Below are positions 35,521-47,371 of a stretch of 64,000 nt of DNA, in pieces. The position numbers and the translations under genes were made by a program. The DNA lies in contig JAFEVB010000005.1 in the NCBI GenBank assembly GCA_032629725.1, positions 372,001-436,000 of the forward strand, read 5' to 3'. Each line of letters begins with the position of its first letter. Positions within the stretch are counted from its first letter, which is position 1. The stretch is from Gremmenia infestans. Lineage: Eukaryota; Ascomycota; Leotiomycetes; Helotiales; Hamatocanthoscyphaceae. Below the pieces are notes generated by a model. It was not told the origin of the DNA. It was given only the letters and a program-made list of their open reading frames with translations, and searched no databases.

Positions 35521-36056
35521 ATCGATAGCTTATTGTTTGTTGACTTGGAGATGCCATGCCATGTTCTTTCCGAGGTTTGAGTTTAAACTCTTGATGTCGT
35601 TCGCAGAGGTCATCTCTGCTTGCTGAACACTTGCACTGGGTGCTGGTCCTAGGAACTACTTTTAGTCATAAAAACGTTTTTATAGGGATGGACTACCTCT
35701 ATTATGCGATTGTTGTCGTGGGCATGCATACATATATGGCTCAACGCTCTATCGTTCATTCCTTCCAAAACTCGCAAAAGAAATTTCGAAATGCTCACAT
35801 AACTGGTATTAAAAGCACCAATTCCAACGGACACTGCTGACACTCAACAAAAGAACGATAGAGTAAGAATGGAAGATCTCAAGATCTCAAAAGTATTTGT
35901 ATTCAGCAAGATGCATGCATGCATGCGTCTGACCATGCCATGCCTTGCCATCTCTTGTGCGCCCAATGCAGATTGCACCCCCAAAAAGCAAAGTATATCT
36001 ATTCATCTTCCCTTCATCCAATCCAATCCAATCAAAATGATATATATCCCGCACCA

Positions 36057-36087
36057 TATCCATATCCATATCCATATCCATATCCCA
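36057..36087. repeat. (CCATAT)n microsatellite
   Basis: About five copies of the hexamer follow one another. A second, shorter block of the same hexamer is found near 36350-36372. Both lie downstream of PUF3 and may be in its 3' UTR. Confidence 0.8.
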
Positions 36088-36621
36088 TGCTCGCCATATA
36101 TTCCTCCATAATACTCCATCATCAACAATTAAAGGTATCAACGAACCCGCGAGACGAAAGACATGTGCCTGCATGGGTAGGTAAAGACAAATCAAGGCAA
36201 GTAGAACAATCACACATGGCCAAATAGCTTAAGCCAAGCCAGGCCTATCTTTTTTGCTCGTGGGTTTTTGTCGGTGGCGAGATGAGATGATGATTCTTTT
36301 CGCCCACAGAGCCGATTGATTCATAACATAACAATATTCATGATGTAGCCATTTCCATATCCATATCCATATATCATCCATACAACCCCTTTCTTTCCAA
36401 GACGGAGTGAAAGAGCACAAAAACTCCCGGCAATCCAAACCCTTGTGATAATCATGTAAAGAAGTCCGAAATTCGCAAACCGAAGAAGCCATTAAAAGAT
36501 GAAAGTAACTTTTCCCAATCCAATCCATGTGCCGTTTGACGCGCCTCTTAATGAGTATTTTATTTCGAGTGATCGAGATTTTCTTGCTCCAAGACATGTG
36601 AAACGAAGACCCAGGGCAAGC

Positions 36622-39570
36622 CTATGCGCCGTTGATGATGACCTCCGGGCAATTCTTTTCAGGGATCTCCCCGATTGTCTTACCGGAGGAGTTGCTATCT
36701 GCAGGATCGTCGATTGTGCTCACGCTTGTGCTGGGGAGGCTACTGCTTTGAGGGCTATTTTGCCCGTTTGTCAGCATTGGTGTTGGGGCGCTGGAATTGA
36801 TTTCCATTGGCATCGTATGATTGGGACCAACAAGTGAAGATGGATTGATAAAGGGAGGCGGCCCAGTATAGATAAGCTTCTCAATGGCGGCGATTTGCTT
36901 GCCGTAGTTGTACTTCTTGAGCTGGACGAGCTGCGGCTTCATGTCTTCTACAAACGCATCACGCTCGGCACCCTTGAGTTGTGCTAGAAGTTTTTCTGCA
37001 AGGGCGTTAGCTATAAGTAGTATATTTTGTGCGTGAAAACTTACGAATCACATAATTTCCGTATTGATCCTTCATCATGAGCTGTAGGGGACTAGTCCCA
37101 TCACTGTGCATAGCAGTTAACTGAGAAACAATGGCTTTTCTTTGTTCATCCGTGCCAAACTGAATGCTTTTCTCAACCACGTTTGATGCGAACTTGTGTT
37201 TCGACAGGGTCAACAGCTGCGCAGTGATAATCTTGATAATCTTTGCTCGATCTTCTGGTTTCCCATGTTGGATGACGTGCTGGGTAACATAGTTGCCGTA
37301 TTGATCCGTGATGAGCATCGAAGCACATTGATGGAGCTCTTCTAGAATGGCGGCTTGATCATGAGGTTTGCAATATTCCAATATCCGCTGGATGACTCGG
37401 CAGCCGTAAGGATGAGTGGCGAGAACATGAACTTGGCCTCTGAAGGCTTCGATGACAAACTGGATATGCTCAGTGGGGACACGCTCGATAGCTTTCTGCA
37501 CAACATGGTTGCCATTTTGGTCTTTGACACATTTGAGAACATCGGCTTGAAGTTCATCGACGAGCTCAGCTTGCTGATCCGCAAGGACATGCTCTAAAGC
37601 CTAAACTGGAGTTAGTAATTTTAAATAGTAAAGGAATTTGACCACTGACCTTCTGAACAACACGACATCCATACATCTGCATTGACAATTCCATGACGTG
37701 GTTCTTCATTTGTTCTGCAAGTACCCGCTTCTGAACTTGGTTACCATGCTCAAACAACTTTTGAATGACATAGTTGCCGAATACATCGGTCATCAACTGG
37801 AGAGCGTTGGGCTGAATCTCGCGGAAAATCTGCTCCTTCTCATCGCTGTTTGCAGTCTCCAACTTCTGCTGAATGAAACGTGACCCATGCTGGTCCCCAC
37901 TGAACTCAACGACATGATTGTAAATGTCCTTTAGTTCATATCGTTTGTTTGATTTTGAATTTGACCGGAATTCTTCCAAGAGAACACTTCGCACACCTAC
38001 ACCACCATCTTGCTCCTTCGGTCTTGTTGGCACGCCCTGCGTTGGTTGATATGGAGGCATTGGCATGTGATATCCGTACGGAACACTCCCTTGCCTGAAG
38101 TTTGGTGGAGGATAATCGTACGCATGAGGAGGATATTGACTTTGGAATGGAGGGTATATGTATTGTTGCTGGGCGAACATGAGTCTTCGGTCGAGCTCGC
38201 TGGGACCCTGTGGGATTCGTTGTCCCCTCGAGACCGGCCGGTAAATCTGGTCTGACCCTGACGGCGGAGTTCCCGCTGCAGAGAAATATTTCGGGCTGTT
38301 GTAGCCATGGCGGTAGTCGCTACCTGCAGGAGAAACAGATCCTCTATCCCCAAAATGAGGTTTGAAATACCCTTGGTCAGGGAACGGCTGTGACGCATAG
38401 CGATCATTGGTCAGGCTTTTGGGTCCGTTCGGTACATCCCACATTGAATTTCCATTCTGGGAAAAGCTATGCGGTGCATATTTTGAGTTGTCTAGTGGAT
38501 CTTCACTAAACCCAAGACCTCCAAGTCGATCACTCAAATCGGAATCATGCTGTGCCGGATCACTGTATCGCGAGTTGTTACCTTGGGGAAAAGACGCGGC
38601 CGGGCCGGAAAATGACGGACGCTGAGAGTGTATCGAATTGTTTGGGGTGTGTCCGATAGACCCAAAAGTGGTCCCGTAAGGCAGGGTGCTTCCGTTTAGA
38701 CCAGAATCGGACGACCTTGAAGGAGGCATGCTGCCATCCCTTGACGCACTGCCACTAAGTTGCAGGTAATTTGGTTGGTTGAAATGATCTCCCTTGAAAC
38801 TTCTGCCTGAATTATCATACTCGTAGGAATTATCTGGGCCAGGGATATATTGATCCAAGTTCTCCTTGTCTTCTGGGAAAACGAAGGATGGCTTTCGGCC
38901 GAATTTGAAGGGCCCAGAAGAAGGATCAAGGTTACTCTTGGGAGGTACCCTGGGGAATGTTGTGGCTCGCCCAATCCGTGATTGCTGGTATTGGTTCTGC
39001 AGCTCGGATAGAGTTGGCTGAGAAGCTGTGGGAACACTACTCCGCACATGAGATGGGGACGTGCTTCCGCTGTGAGAGGATTGAAGGGTAGTAGGAGATG
39101 TGGTATCTGGAGCGTTCCACGGACCATTCGCCGGTGCTCCCCATGGATCGGCTTGGGATGAGGCTCTCAGGGCACTTGATCCACTGGGCACTGGAAAGTC
39201 ATTGTCGTCCTCTACCGCCGCTACCGTGACATTAGTACGGCCGAGAGTCTTGTCATGACATGTTGACGCACCTCGAGAACGTGAAACTTCTCTCTTGGCG
39301 TTGGCAAATCCACTACCAATTGCAGTATTACCCCAGATGCCACTCGAGGCTTGCCAGGAGCCGCCATTGCCAAAGGCTTGGGTCAAAGAGGCGGGTTGTG
39401 GGTTCCTCTCATCGTTATTAGACCTGCCTGGAGCCGCACCAAAATCTCCTCCGAATCGGGACCGCGCCTTTTGCAGAGTCAGCAACACGCACACTCAATC
39501 ATCAGGGATCATGGGCACTCACAACGTTCGTCATGGCGCCTGATGGTCTATTCGTAGTAGCAGAAGACAT
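36622..39570 (-). CDS. PUF3: Puf3-like Pumilio RNA-binding protein
   Basis: Puf3 binds 3' UTRs, largely of mitochondrial-protein mRNAs in yeast, and directs their decay or translation. Five exons (39570-39523, 39467-39272, 39220-37650, 37600-37045, 36995-36622) join in frame to 914 aa. The first ~490 residues are Ser/Pro/Gln/Asn-rich. The Pumilio domain spans ~490-835 with eight repeats. Their base-contact residues read SR..Q, NY..Q, CR..Q, NH..Q, CR..Q, NY..Q, SN..E and NY..Q for repeats 1-8. By the published Puf code this predicts recognition of UGUAUAUA, matching the Puf3 UGUANAUA site. The Q of repeat 8 is created by the last splice junction, supporting that intron. A 51-nt intron (39271-39221) has no in-frame stop. 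The C-terminal tail is Ser/Pro-rich. Confidence 0.94.
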
Positions 39571-40500
39571 GGATATGCCTGTGCGGCGGAAAAAAGTGTG
39601 TATATAGAATTAGGTATGGCTTTGGAAGGGTTCGTATTATGTTGGAAGAGCCGATATGTGTGGCCGGTAATTGTTCTACCAAAGAACAGTCTTTCTACTA
39701 GGTATTTGACAGGTTGTAGATCTATATGACTATAAAGATGGCAGATGTCAGCATGGACGTGGTAAGGCTGATGCGGGCTAGATCAGACGGAAGGGCAAGG
39801 AAGAGAGAGCTGAGCGGCGCTGAGCTGAAGGAAGAAACGGAGGGAATCTCACCAAGGCAGACGGTCGGGGTATGTAACAAGCGACTATGCTGCAAGCTCA
39901 TTTACAAAGAAAGATGGAAATGGTGAGCGGAAAAGGAAGAGTTCATGAAGTGTTGAGCATCGAGAGCGAGGGAGAGCGAGAGAGGTAGGGCAAAGCTCTT
40001 GGTCGCGCGACACAACCCCTTCGTTTGTCATATGCAACGTCAAGTAGGCGGACCTTGGAGAAGTAGAAGCAGGCACCCGCAGAGCAGAAGAAGCCAGATT
40101 TGATCCAAGGGCCGCAGGGTCGAAGATTTGAGTCCCTTCCCTTGTGTGTTGTCTTGCGCTGGGAGAATCTTTGCGCCGGTGAAGCAAGGGGAGAGGACGG
40201 AGGCCAGGAACGTGAGTTTTGCTGAATTGGATCTGGAGATCGAATTCCAAACAGGGTTGTGCTAAATGACGTTCCACAGCCCTCTTTTTTTTTGGTTTCA
40301 ACCACCACCAGAGGTCGAGAGTATAGAGGGTGGAGAGGGTTGAACTTGGGACGGACGGGCGAGAAGAGAAGTTTATTTAAGTTTTCTAAGTAGGAAGTAG
40401 GGGTTGTCGTTATCGTTGATTCGTATGCATGCCTGACTGTAAGTACGGTCCGTACTGTACATACATGGGCAGGCTGGAGATTGACTCTGTGAAGGAAGAG

Positions 40501-40526
40501 TGAAAGTGAAAGTGAAAGTGAAAGAC
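40501..40526. repeat. (GTGAAA)n short tandem repeat
   Basis: Four near-perfect copies of gtgaaa lie about 940 bases upstream of the PUF3 start. Confidence 0.75.
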
Positions 40527-41235
40527 GGAGAGTTTCTGAGACCAGACCAGCTTGTGGCTTTTTCAGATATTTGCAGTAATATGGGGTCTGGTGGTTTTCC
40601 CCGTAAGTAGGGGGATACATCCCTTGAAGGGACTACGGTAGGCTACAGTAGGCTAGGCAAAAATACCGGATCCCACTAAGGCCGCCCTAAGATGTTGCGA
40701 GTGAAGTGAAGGCTTGATCTGACAGGCTTGACAGGGAGCTGAAGGTGCTCCAAGTGCTCCAAGCTGAGGTTGGCGGTGGAGAAGAGAGGATCTTTCTCTT
40801 GCTGTTTTAAGGTAAATGCTAATGGTGCTAATGTACAGAATTCTAAATCCACCAGATCTAACTGCGATGTAGGTGTGAACCGCCCTTGAAACAACGCGGG
40901 TGCCCAAAAGGCGGCCCCCCATTTCAGGGTGGGCGTTGTTATTTTGAGACAGACAGCAGTCGAAAGGCCGCTAAAAGACGGCCTTTCCCCTGAAATCCCT
41001 CGCTACCAAGTCTGGAGTCCTAAGTCTTATTTGCCACTTGCCTGCCTATGGTAAAGCGGATAGGTAGGTAGGGAAGTGTTAGGAATGTGTGAGAATTATT
41101 GTCAATTCCATTGCATACCCAGGTACCATACCATACCTCAATAACAATAACAATAATAATACTATAACGCGGAGACGTACGTCCTAACATCTGTTGACGC
41201 CATCGTCTCCACACAAGATCGCCCGTAGCCCATGC

Positions 41236-41297
41236 CATGCCACCCACCACACCCACACCCAACCACACACCACACACCACACATCACACACCACATC
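41236..41297. repeat. CA-rich low-complexity tract
   Basis: Almost only C and A on the plus strand, built from accac and cacac words. Confidence 0.75.
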
Positions 41298-42320
41298 CAG
41301 AGAAGACCCGGCTTGTACAACCTCAAAGCCTCATCCGCCTCACTACCTTACCTTACCACTCTACTACCACTCTACTACCACAATTCCTAGGTACCATTCC
41401 TACCTCTGGAAGTCGACAGAAGCAATCATTTCATTCTCATGATTCCCATTCTCCCATTCTCCCACCTACCAGATCTATCAGAAATCATGATCAGCAGATG
41501 CAGCCCTTCATTAAGCTTCTCACCTACACCTGCTAATGCTGTCCGAGGTCATCGTCCTCGGGATCCAGCATACGGGCGTGAGACAATATCGACGCTGGAT
41601 GGTGGCACGTATTCTGCATAACAATCACTTCAAACAGAGTATTCATCATGCTTCACTCGCCCGCCAACTCCAACCTTCAAGCCATTCGGGAGACTCGCAC
41701 AGCAACGGACCATCAGATTCATAAACAATCAACTTGGGCGTACGACCCGAGGTACCGGCGTGAAAGCCTTGATACCACGAGTCGATGCCAAATCGTCTTT
41801 AACAGCGCATACGACACCTCCTGTAGTGGCATCCCACTGAATGGTAAACAACTTCTGGGTGGCTTCCAAGTGCCTCGCCTTTTTGCATATCTCGAGACCA
41901 TGAACCCTCTTGCCAAAGAGCAGCTTCCAACACATCGACCATCCCAACAAGTACACCTGTATTCCACTCCAGATCTCCGTACTCCCAACCAGCAAATCTC
42001 GTACCAGTCAGTTGGTGTCGACGCCTCTTCCGCGATACAGAATTGAGGGCGCAGAAATCGGATCTGATCCTTTATCTGCACCACCGTTGCTGTCTCGCTT
42101 GCCAGAGTCTGTGTAAGAAGCAAAGAAAATGCTATAGGTGATCGGACCACCATTCATGGACATGGCTTCACGAAAACCTGACAAGTGACAGTGATTTCGG
42201 GCGAGCCAGGACTTGCATAGACTAGGTACTGTTGCATCCTCGTCGTCTCTTATCTCACCGCTGTTTCTGCCTTTCTTGGGATGTCGATCGAAGAATTTCT
42301 TGTCGACAACCTGCATTTAC

Positions 42321-43063
42321 GCCCTGAGTTTAGGCCTACCCATGTTACACTGCATTGGCGTGCCGGAATGAGTAGATATTGACCATTAAGATGGCCGCGT
42401 ATCACGTGCGTTTTGATCAGGGGATGTCGTAGCTAATAGCTATAAGATGCACCTATTAATTTTGTCCAAGGAAAGCATACTCGGGAGGTTCTGACGAGGT
42501 CATTCGGGGCTATCGTGAGTGGAAGTATACTTTAGGTCTCTCCTCTTTTCCAGAACCATATATAACATTGTCTTACAACTGATGGTTAATTGTCTCAAAC
42601 TAGAGCGGCGCTTAATCTTTGGTCTTGAATGACCAGCATGTTCTAGACCAAGATCTGTCACATTGATCTCCAAGCGGCAACGAGATCTAATGACATGGAG
42701 ACGTCTTCTGGAAGAATTTTACCTCATATCACTGGCTAACGGATTCTGTCATACGGAACAAGCCTGAGAGCCGCAGATGTGTTAAAAGTGAGAGAAACAA
42801 TGGGGACTGGAGAAAGAAAAACAAAAAACTGTTTATCCATAGCCTCAGAGTGAGCCGTTTCATAAGTGGCCGGGTGGCTGAAACTAGTGACCAGACCAGG
42901 TCACTGCCAAACTCCTCCTTGAAATTGCCTTTCTTCGCATCCTATCTTCAAACCAGACTCGACAACAAAGAACAAGCAAATCAAGAGGGTAACACGTGAC
43001 ACCCCTTAAACCCCACTCACTACCTGGAATATGTGAAAGACCCTCGAGCGAGACCTGCCATAC
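42321..43063. other. Intergenic, no gene seen
   Basis: No open frame of note, no repeat and no RNA gene was recognised in this stretch. Confidence 0.45.
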
Positions 43064-43261
43064 TTGCCGCTGCCAATAGCATCAACCTTCGACCACTTGA
43101 AGGACACCATCAGTTTCCACGCCTTCAATCGACTGCCCAAAGAGCTTCAAATTTCAATTATGAAGTTTTCGCACGCTGACGCACCAACATTGGTTGTTTC
43201 TCTGGCTCAGGTTCGTTTCATCGCATCATTCAAGTTAGAAGTCCCAATGGAAAGCATGTAA
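43064..43261 (+). pseudogene. Fragment of a 2EXR/F-box-like domain
   Basis: The frame reads FHAFNRLPKELQISIMKFS, which resembles the opening of the fungal 2EXR domain (a fold related to F-box proteins) where F-x-x-F-x-x-LP-x-E-L-R-x-x-I-W is usual. The Trp is replaced and the frame ends after about 65 codons. There is no good ATG: the first codon is TTG, and the frame continues upstream only briefly. It is most simply a truncated relic, although an unrecognised downstream exon cannot be ruled out. Confidence 0.4.
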
Positions 43262-44611
43262 AACAATAAGCCATCCCTCTGTACTTCCCCACACGAACGA
43301 AAGACTCGGCACACTGCCCGAACGTCATAATCCGAGCCTGACTCCGAATGCTTCAAAAGTGCGCTTGTGCCTCCCACAGATTCGGTCTCAAGATCGTCCC
43401 TGATCCGCGACGGCATGAACTGATGTGAGAGCGAGAGGGGGAGCGAGAGCTTATTCTTATTCTTAACCCGAATGGTTTGCAGTTCATAGCTTATCTTTCA
43501 GATCAGATCAGATCAGATCTCCCACGTGAGCAGCAAGTGGGAACCGTGTGTGTCGCGCGTCGGCAGTGCTTTGTCGTCCTCTACAGTACGAGCTGGTCTG
43601 GTCTCCTGGTGCAGAGTTTAATCCCGCTACTGTACTGTACCGATGTCCAATTTTTAGGATACATAAATAACTGTCGACTGATGCATTATCTGCAACGATT
43701 ACGATAGGATGGATGATTGAAGCTGCCAGACGTCAAAGGTACTGTATGGATGATTCGATATCGATAGAAGATACGATACGATACGCTACGCTACCAAAAT
43801 CAATAATTAGACGCTCTGATGCCCTCCCCTCCCTGATAGAGTTGAAGAAAGAAGTGAAAGAGTGTGGCTTTGCATGATGGGAGTGAATTCATCTCCGAAG
43901 CTTGCACAATCCACCGTTAGAGTGGGTCTCATTCGGCCATCTGATGTTCTAATTGGCCCAGGTCCCACTTTAGCCGCTCGTACCTGGGCTTCGATGGGGC
44001 ACAGGCACAGATTGGCTCGGCTTGACTTGCTTGGGAGTAGCTCAGAAATGGCGCTGCTGGCCCATCAGGAGAAGAAGAACGGTCGGTCGCCCCTTGCGTC
44101 GTTCGTTCGTTTGTTCGTTCGTTTCTCGCAACAACCTCACAAAAGATCATCACGAACGTCGACGTCTCGCCCTCTCCTCCCCCCTCCTTCCTTCCCTCGG
44201 GATTCTTACACTCATTCCAGGTATCAGCTTCACTCTCTTAGCTGATCACCGTCCATTCCTTCCTTTATTTACTCCGGAATCCCGAACCTCTCGCGAACCC
44301 GTACCTGCTCTTGCTCCTTGCGTAAGTGCATTCTTCACGTCTTCCCATGCTTTTCTGTTGTTGTCTCTGTCGCGACGTGACATTGTATCGCGAATTGAAC
44401 TGCAACGATGGACTCATGGCCGGCACTCAATCGCAGACTCCAAGCTGACCATCAATATCAGCCAATAGTCTCAATACAGCTCTTTGACGACCATCAATAC
44501 GTGCTCAACACAGCAAGATTCGATTCCCATCACGTCCAGTTACCCGATAATACGAATCCCAAAATCTTCACCACTCGTTTTCGTAAATAAATACCTACAT
44601 TACAGATACCA
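43262..44611. promoter_or_regulatory. Upstream region and probable leader of the LPxY membrane protein gene
   Basis: It holds (GATCA)n at about 43500-43519, a gatacgatacgatacg run near 43770, a ttcgttcg run near 44100, and a long C/T tract at about 44160-44195. C/T tracts often precede fungal transcription starts. A likely leader intron has donor gtaagt at 44322 and acceptor tacag ending at 44605. A 60-codon ATG frame at 44408-44590 lies inside it. Confidence 0.45.
43499..43520. repeat. (GATCA)n microsatellite
   Basis: Four copies of the atcag/gatca pentamer are found in a non-coding stretch. Confidence 0.75.
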
Positions 44612-45181
44612 ATGGACTCGGTATCAAACATCATAGCCAGAGGCAGCGCCATACTCGCCGTCCGTGACGATTCCAACACCACCAGAATGTCCAACAGCAT
44701 GATCGATCTCCTGATCGCTCTCATGGTCCTGGTATTCATTGCCCTTCTCCTAGTCGGAGCCCTTTACATCGTGCGCAAGATTCGCCGAAACAGAGCCGTT
44801 GCCCGGCAGCAACTCCCCACCTACAACGAACAACCCGTCAAAGGCCACCACCGTAGCCTCACAATCACCACAGCCCCTATTGGCCGTGGCTCAAGTATTT
44901 ACGTGTATGACGAGAAGTCAGCTATGCTAAACAGCCCCCCAACCACACCTACATCCCCCGTGCCTGAAATCCGCATCACGTTCCCCGATGAGCAGGACGA
45001 GTCCGGAAAGCGCAAGAGCGGCCGTGTGGTGGTGGTACGGGTTGGCGAGACCAGCGTTGGACTCGAACCCTTGAAGGAAGACGAGCAACTGCCTGCGTAT
45101 CAGAAAGAGAGCGGAGAAAGATTCCAATCCATCGACATGGAACGGATCGGCGGCCTGAAAGAAAAGTCAACATGGTCATAG
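44612..45181 (+). CDS. Single-pass membrane protein with two LPxY motifs, function unknown
   Basis: One exon codes 189 aa. Residues 1-27 are polar, then a single strong membrane helix, MIDLLIALMVLVFIALLLVGALYIV, at about 30-54 is followed by RKIRRNRAVARQ. The positive charge after the helix suggests N-out, C-in topology. The tail is disordered and holds QLPTYNEQ near residue 69 and QLPAYQKE near 163. Paired LPxY/PPxY motifs in fungal membrane tails commonly serve as binding sites for Rsp5-type ubiquitin ligases; that role is inferred here. There is no signal peptide. I do not recognise a named family. The ATG directly follows the presumed acceptor of a leader intron. Confidence 0.7.
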   Translation: MDSVSNIIARGSAILAVRDDSNTTRMSNSMIDLLIALMVLVFIALLLVGALYIVRKIRRNRAVARQQLPTYNEQPVKGHHRSLTITTAPIGRGSSIYVYDEKSAMLNSPPTTPTSPVPEIRITFPDEQDESGKRKSGRVVVVRVGETSVGLEPLKEDEQLPAYQKESGERFQSIDMERIGGLKEKSTWS

Positions 45182-47371
45182 AGCATTTCAAAGCCACGAC
45201 CAACGTTTTTCCTTTCTCATTAGGCGTCTCTTTTTCTGCACAAAACTCCTCGTCGATCTCATCATCACTCATAACTCACGGTTCCTCTTGTACATGGCCA
45301 AACAAACACTATCGGGACGGTCCAAATCTTCTTCTTCAATTCGCTGTAACGACTTTGCAACCATCCGGCGGCATCTTGTTTATCAGCGCCCTTTTTACAC
45401 ATCACCTTTGTGCCTCGCTCGGAGGACGGAGTTTATTTTGGTAACCACACTACAACAAACAGATAAATGATAGTTTCGTGTGGGTTGATTGAAGAAAACC
45501 TGCTCCGTACATTATATGCGTGCCAAAATACAGAAAGGGGAGGACCTGCTCATCTTCATCTCGACTCGAACTCACAGCAACTCCTTGTCCATTGGTTGGC
45601 TTTCTTCATGGACGCTTGGAGGAAGGCTGGGTGTGGGGAGGGAGAACGGAGGAAAGGGTCCTTTTCTTATTACCTGTTGTACTTAATGTATTCTACGTAA
45701 TTTTTCTAAACTCACTTGTTGATAACACGAATTGATGACTTCTTTTCTTGCATCATGGCATGATGTGATGTGACTGACCTAAGTGATTTTGTTCTTTTAT
45801 TACATTGGCCTACATGAAAGGAGTCGGAGATATAACAAGTAGCAAATTGGGCTCCGTGTCGACCGTGAGTATGAATTTCAAGCCCCTACAAGCCTACAGG
45901 TCATGATTCATCTAGCATGCAGTGCGTAGTATCCAAGATATCACATACTACACGATCGTCCAACTCCAAGGTCCGCAGACTCCTTCGTAACCATGACTTT
46001 CTTTCACGTCTACAGATACTGTAGGTACAGTAAGTACCCAAGCAAGAAGGCAAGTAAATAAATAATCAAAGCTATTACATACAGTATTCAAGGGACCATC
46101 TATGTATTCCATTTCATGCAAATTTTTCTCAATCCTTAGAACATCCCATGCATTCATTATCCTCACCTAGAACTGAACTGAACGTCTAGATAAATGAAAT
46201 ACGACCCCAGCTAGATGATAAAAACACTCTATCTTATATATAATGCTGAACTCCTTAATTGGCCATTTTACAATCCAAACTAGATACATAGATACATAGA
46301 TATAACAACATTTACTGTCTTTACAACCACCCGGCCCCCGGCCCCCTCCCCTTCCCCTTCCCCTTCCCGCATACTAGGCACGAATCTCAAGGTAGAAGAA
46401 GAAAGAAGGAAGACAACGAATAAACAAATAAATGCGAATGAGAAGTCTATGTATATATGCATGCATATTATAAAACTGAAGGAAGGATTTTTAGCTATGT
46501 TATAGTAAGTAGTACTGTAAGAGAGAAAGGTAGGAGGAAGGAACTAGGTCGGGGCTCGCTCCCTGCTATAATGTACTATATTGTATACAAGTATGTATTT
46601 GGTTTACATGTGTAAATAGATTAGGGATGTTGGTTCTTGCACCGGGATATTTCTTAATTGATTATCTTCCAAAGGACTGCATCGGTAGGTGGGTGATTGG
46701 GTGCTTGCTTGGTTGATTGATCGAACATGGTTTTTGGTTTTTGAGATAAGGGCTTGAGTAAGTGTGGGGGTAGCGTGGGAAGATGGTAGGGAATAGATAG
46801 ACAAACATGGTTTGGTAGAGGTGACGGAAGGAGGATGCGGTAGTTAGAAGAGAACAAAGTCAGAGGTAAAGCTATCTGGTGCCTTTCAGTCAAATTTTCA
46901 ACAATTTATTGCTTGGGATTGCTCATCTATCATACTAACTAGCGGGCTACACAGTCTATGTTCCACCGAGAAAATGCAAACCCATTAACAGTCCGTCGAA
47001 ACCCCAAACTTCGGCAGAGAAGTCAGTGTTTCGAAAACACAGATGGAGAAAAGCTAAGAGTAACCTAAGAGTCTATGAGTAAGCAGCCGCCCAGAGTACC
47101 CACAACTCTCTATCTAATATTCCATGCATGTCTGTCCATCCATGTTCCCCGAAACAACGCAATTTTTTGTCAAGATGAAAAGAAAGAAAGGGAAGGAAAA
47201 GCCATCAAGATTACAAGAGTGAGCACGTTTTACCCTCTCCCAACCTCTTGATTCCATTGAACGCCTAAGAGAACCTTTTTGAAAATGCTGCTTTGCCGAG
47301 TTTCGATTCGATATTCGGACTTTCGACGACGGCTTTTTGTGACATAAAAGTCACTCGGGTATAATCGGATC
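45182..47371. other. Intergenic, convergent 3' ends
   Basis: This lies between the LPxY gene (+) and DBP2 (-). It is AT-rich and contains a cccccttcccc tract near 46340-46368 and a tacatagatacatagata run near 46286. Only short ORFs are present. Confidence 0.45.

Larger units (their letters stand above)
30143..36621. other. Gene-poor region, right part, up to PUF3 3' end
   Basis: About 6.5 kb without a recognisable gene. The largest ORF (31086-31562) shows no domain and seems to be chance. A 20-base CT9A9G palindrome lies at 35501-35520 and CCATAT repeats near 36057-36085 and 36350-36372. The last few hundred bases are probably the PUF3 3' UTR. Confidence 0.45.
39571..42320. promoter_or_regulatory. 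PUF3 upstream region with simple repeats
   Basis: No gene is recognised. There is a (GTGAAA)4 run at about 40501-40526, a GTAC cluster near 40443-40463, and a CA-rich run at about 41236-41297. On the minus strand, 41719-42316 has overlapping ORFs in different frames with protein-like words (GFREAMSMNGGPITYSIFF) that may be a decayed gene, but I cannot assign a family. Confidence 0.4.
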
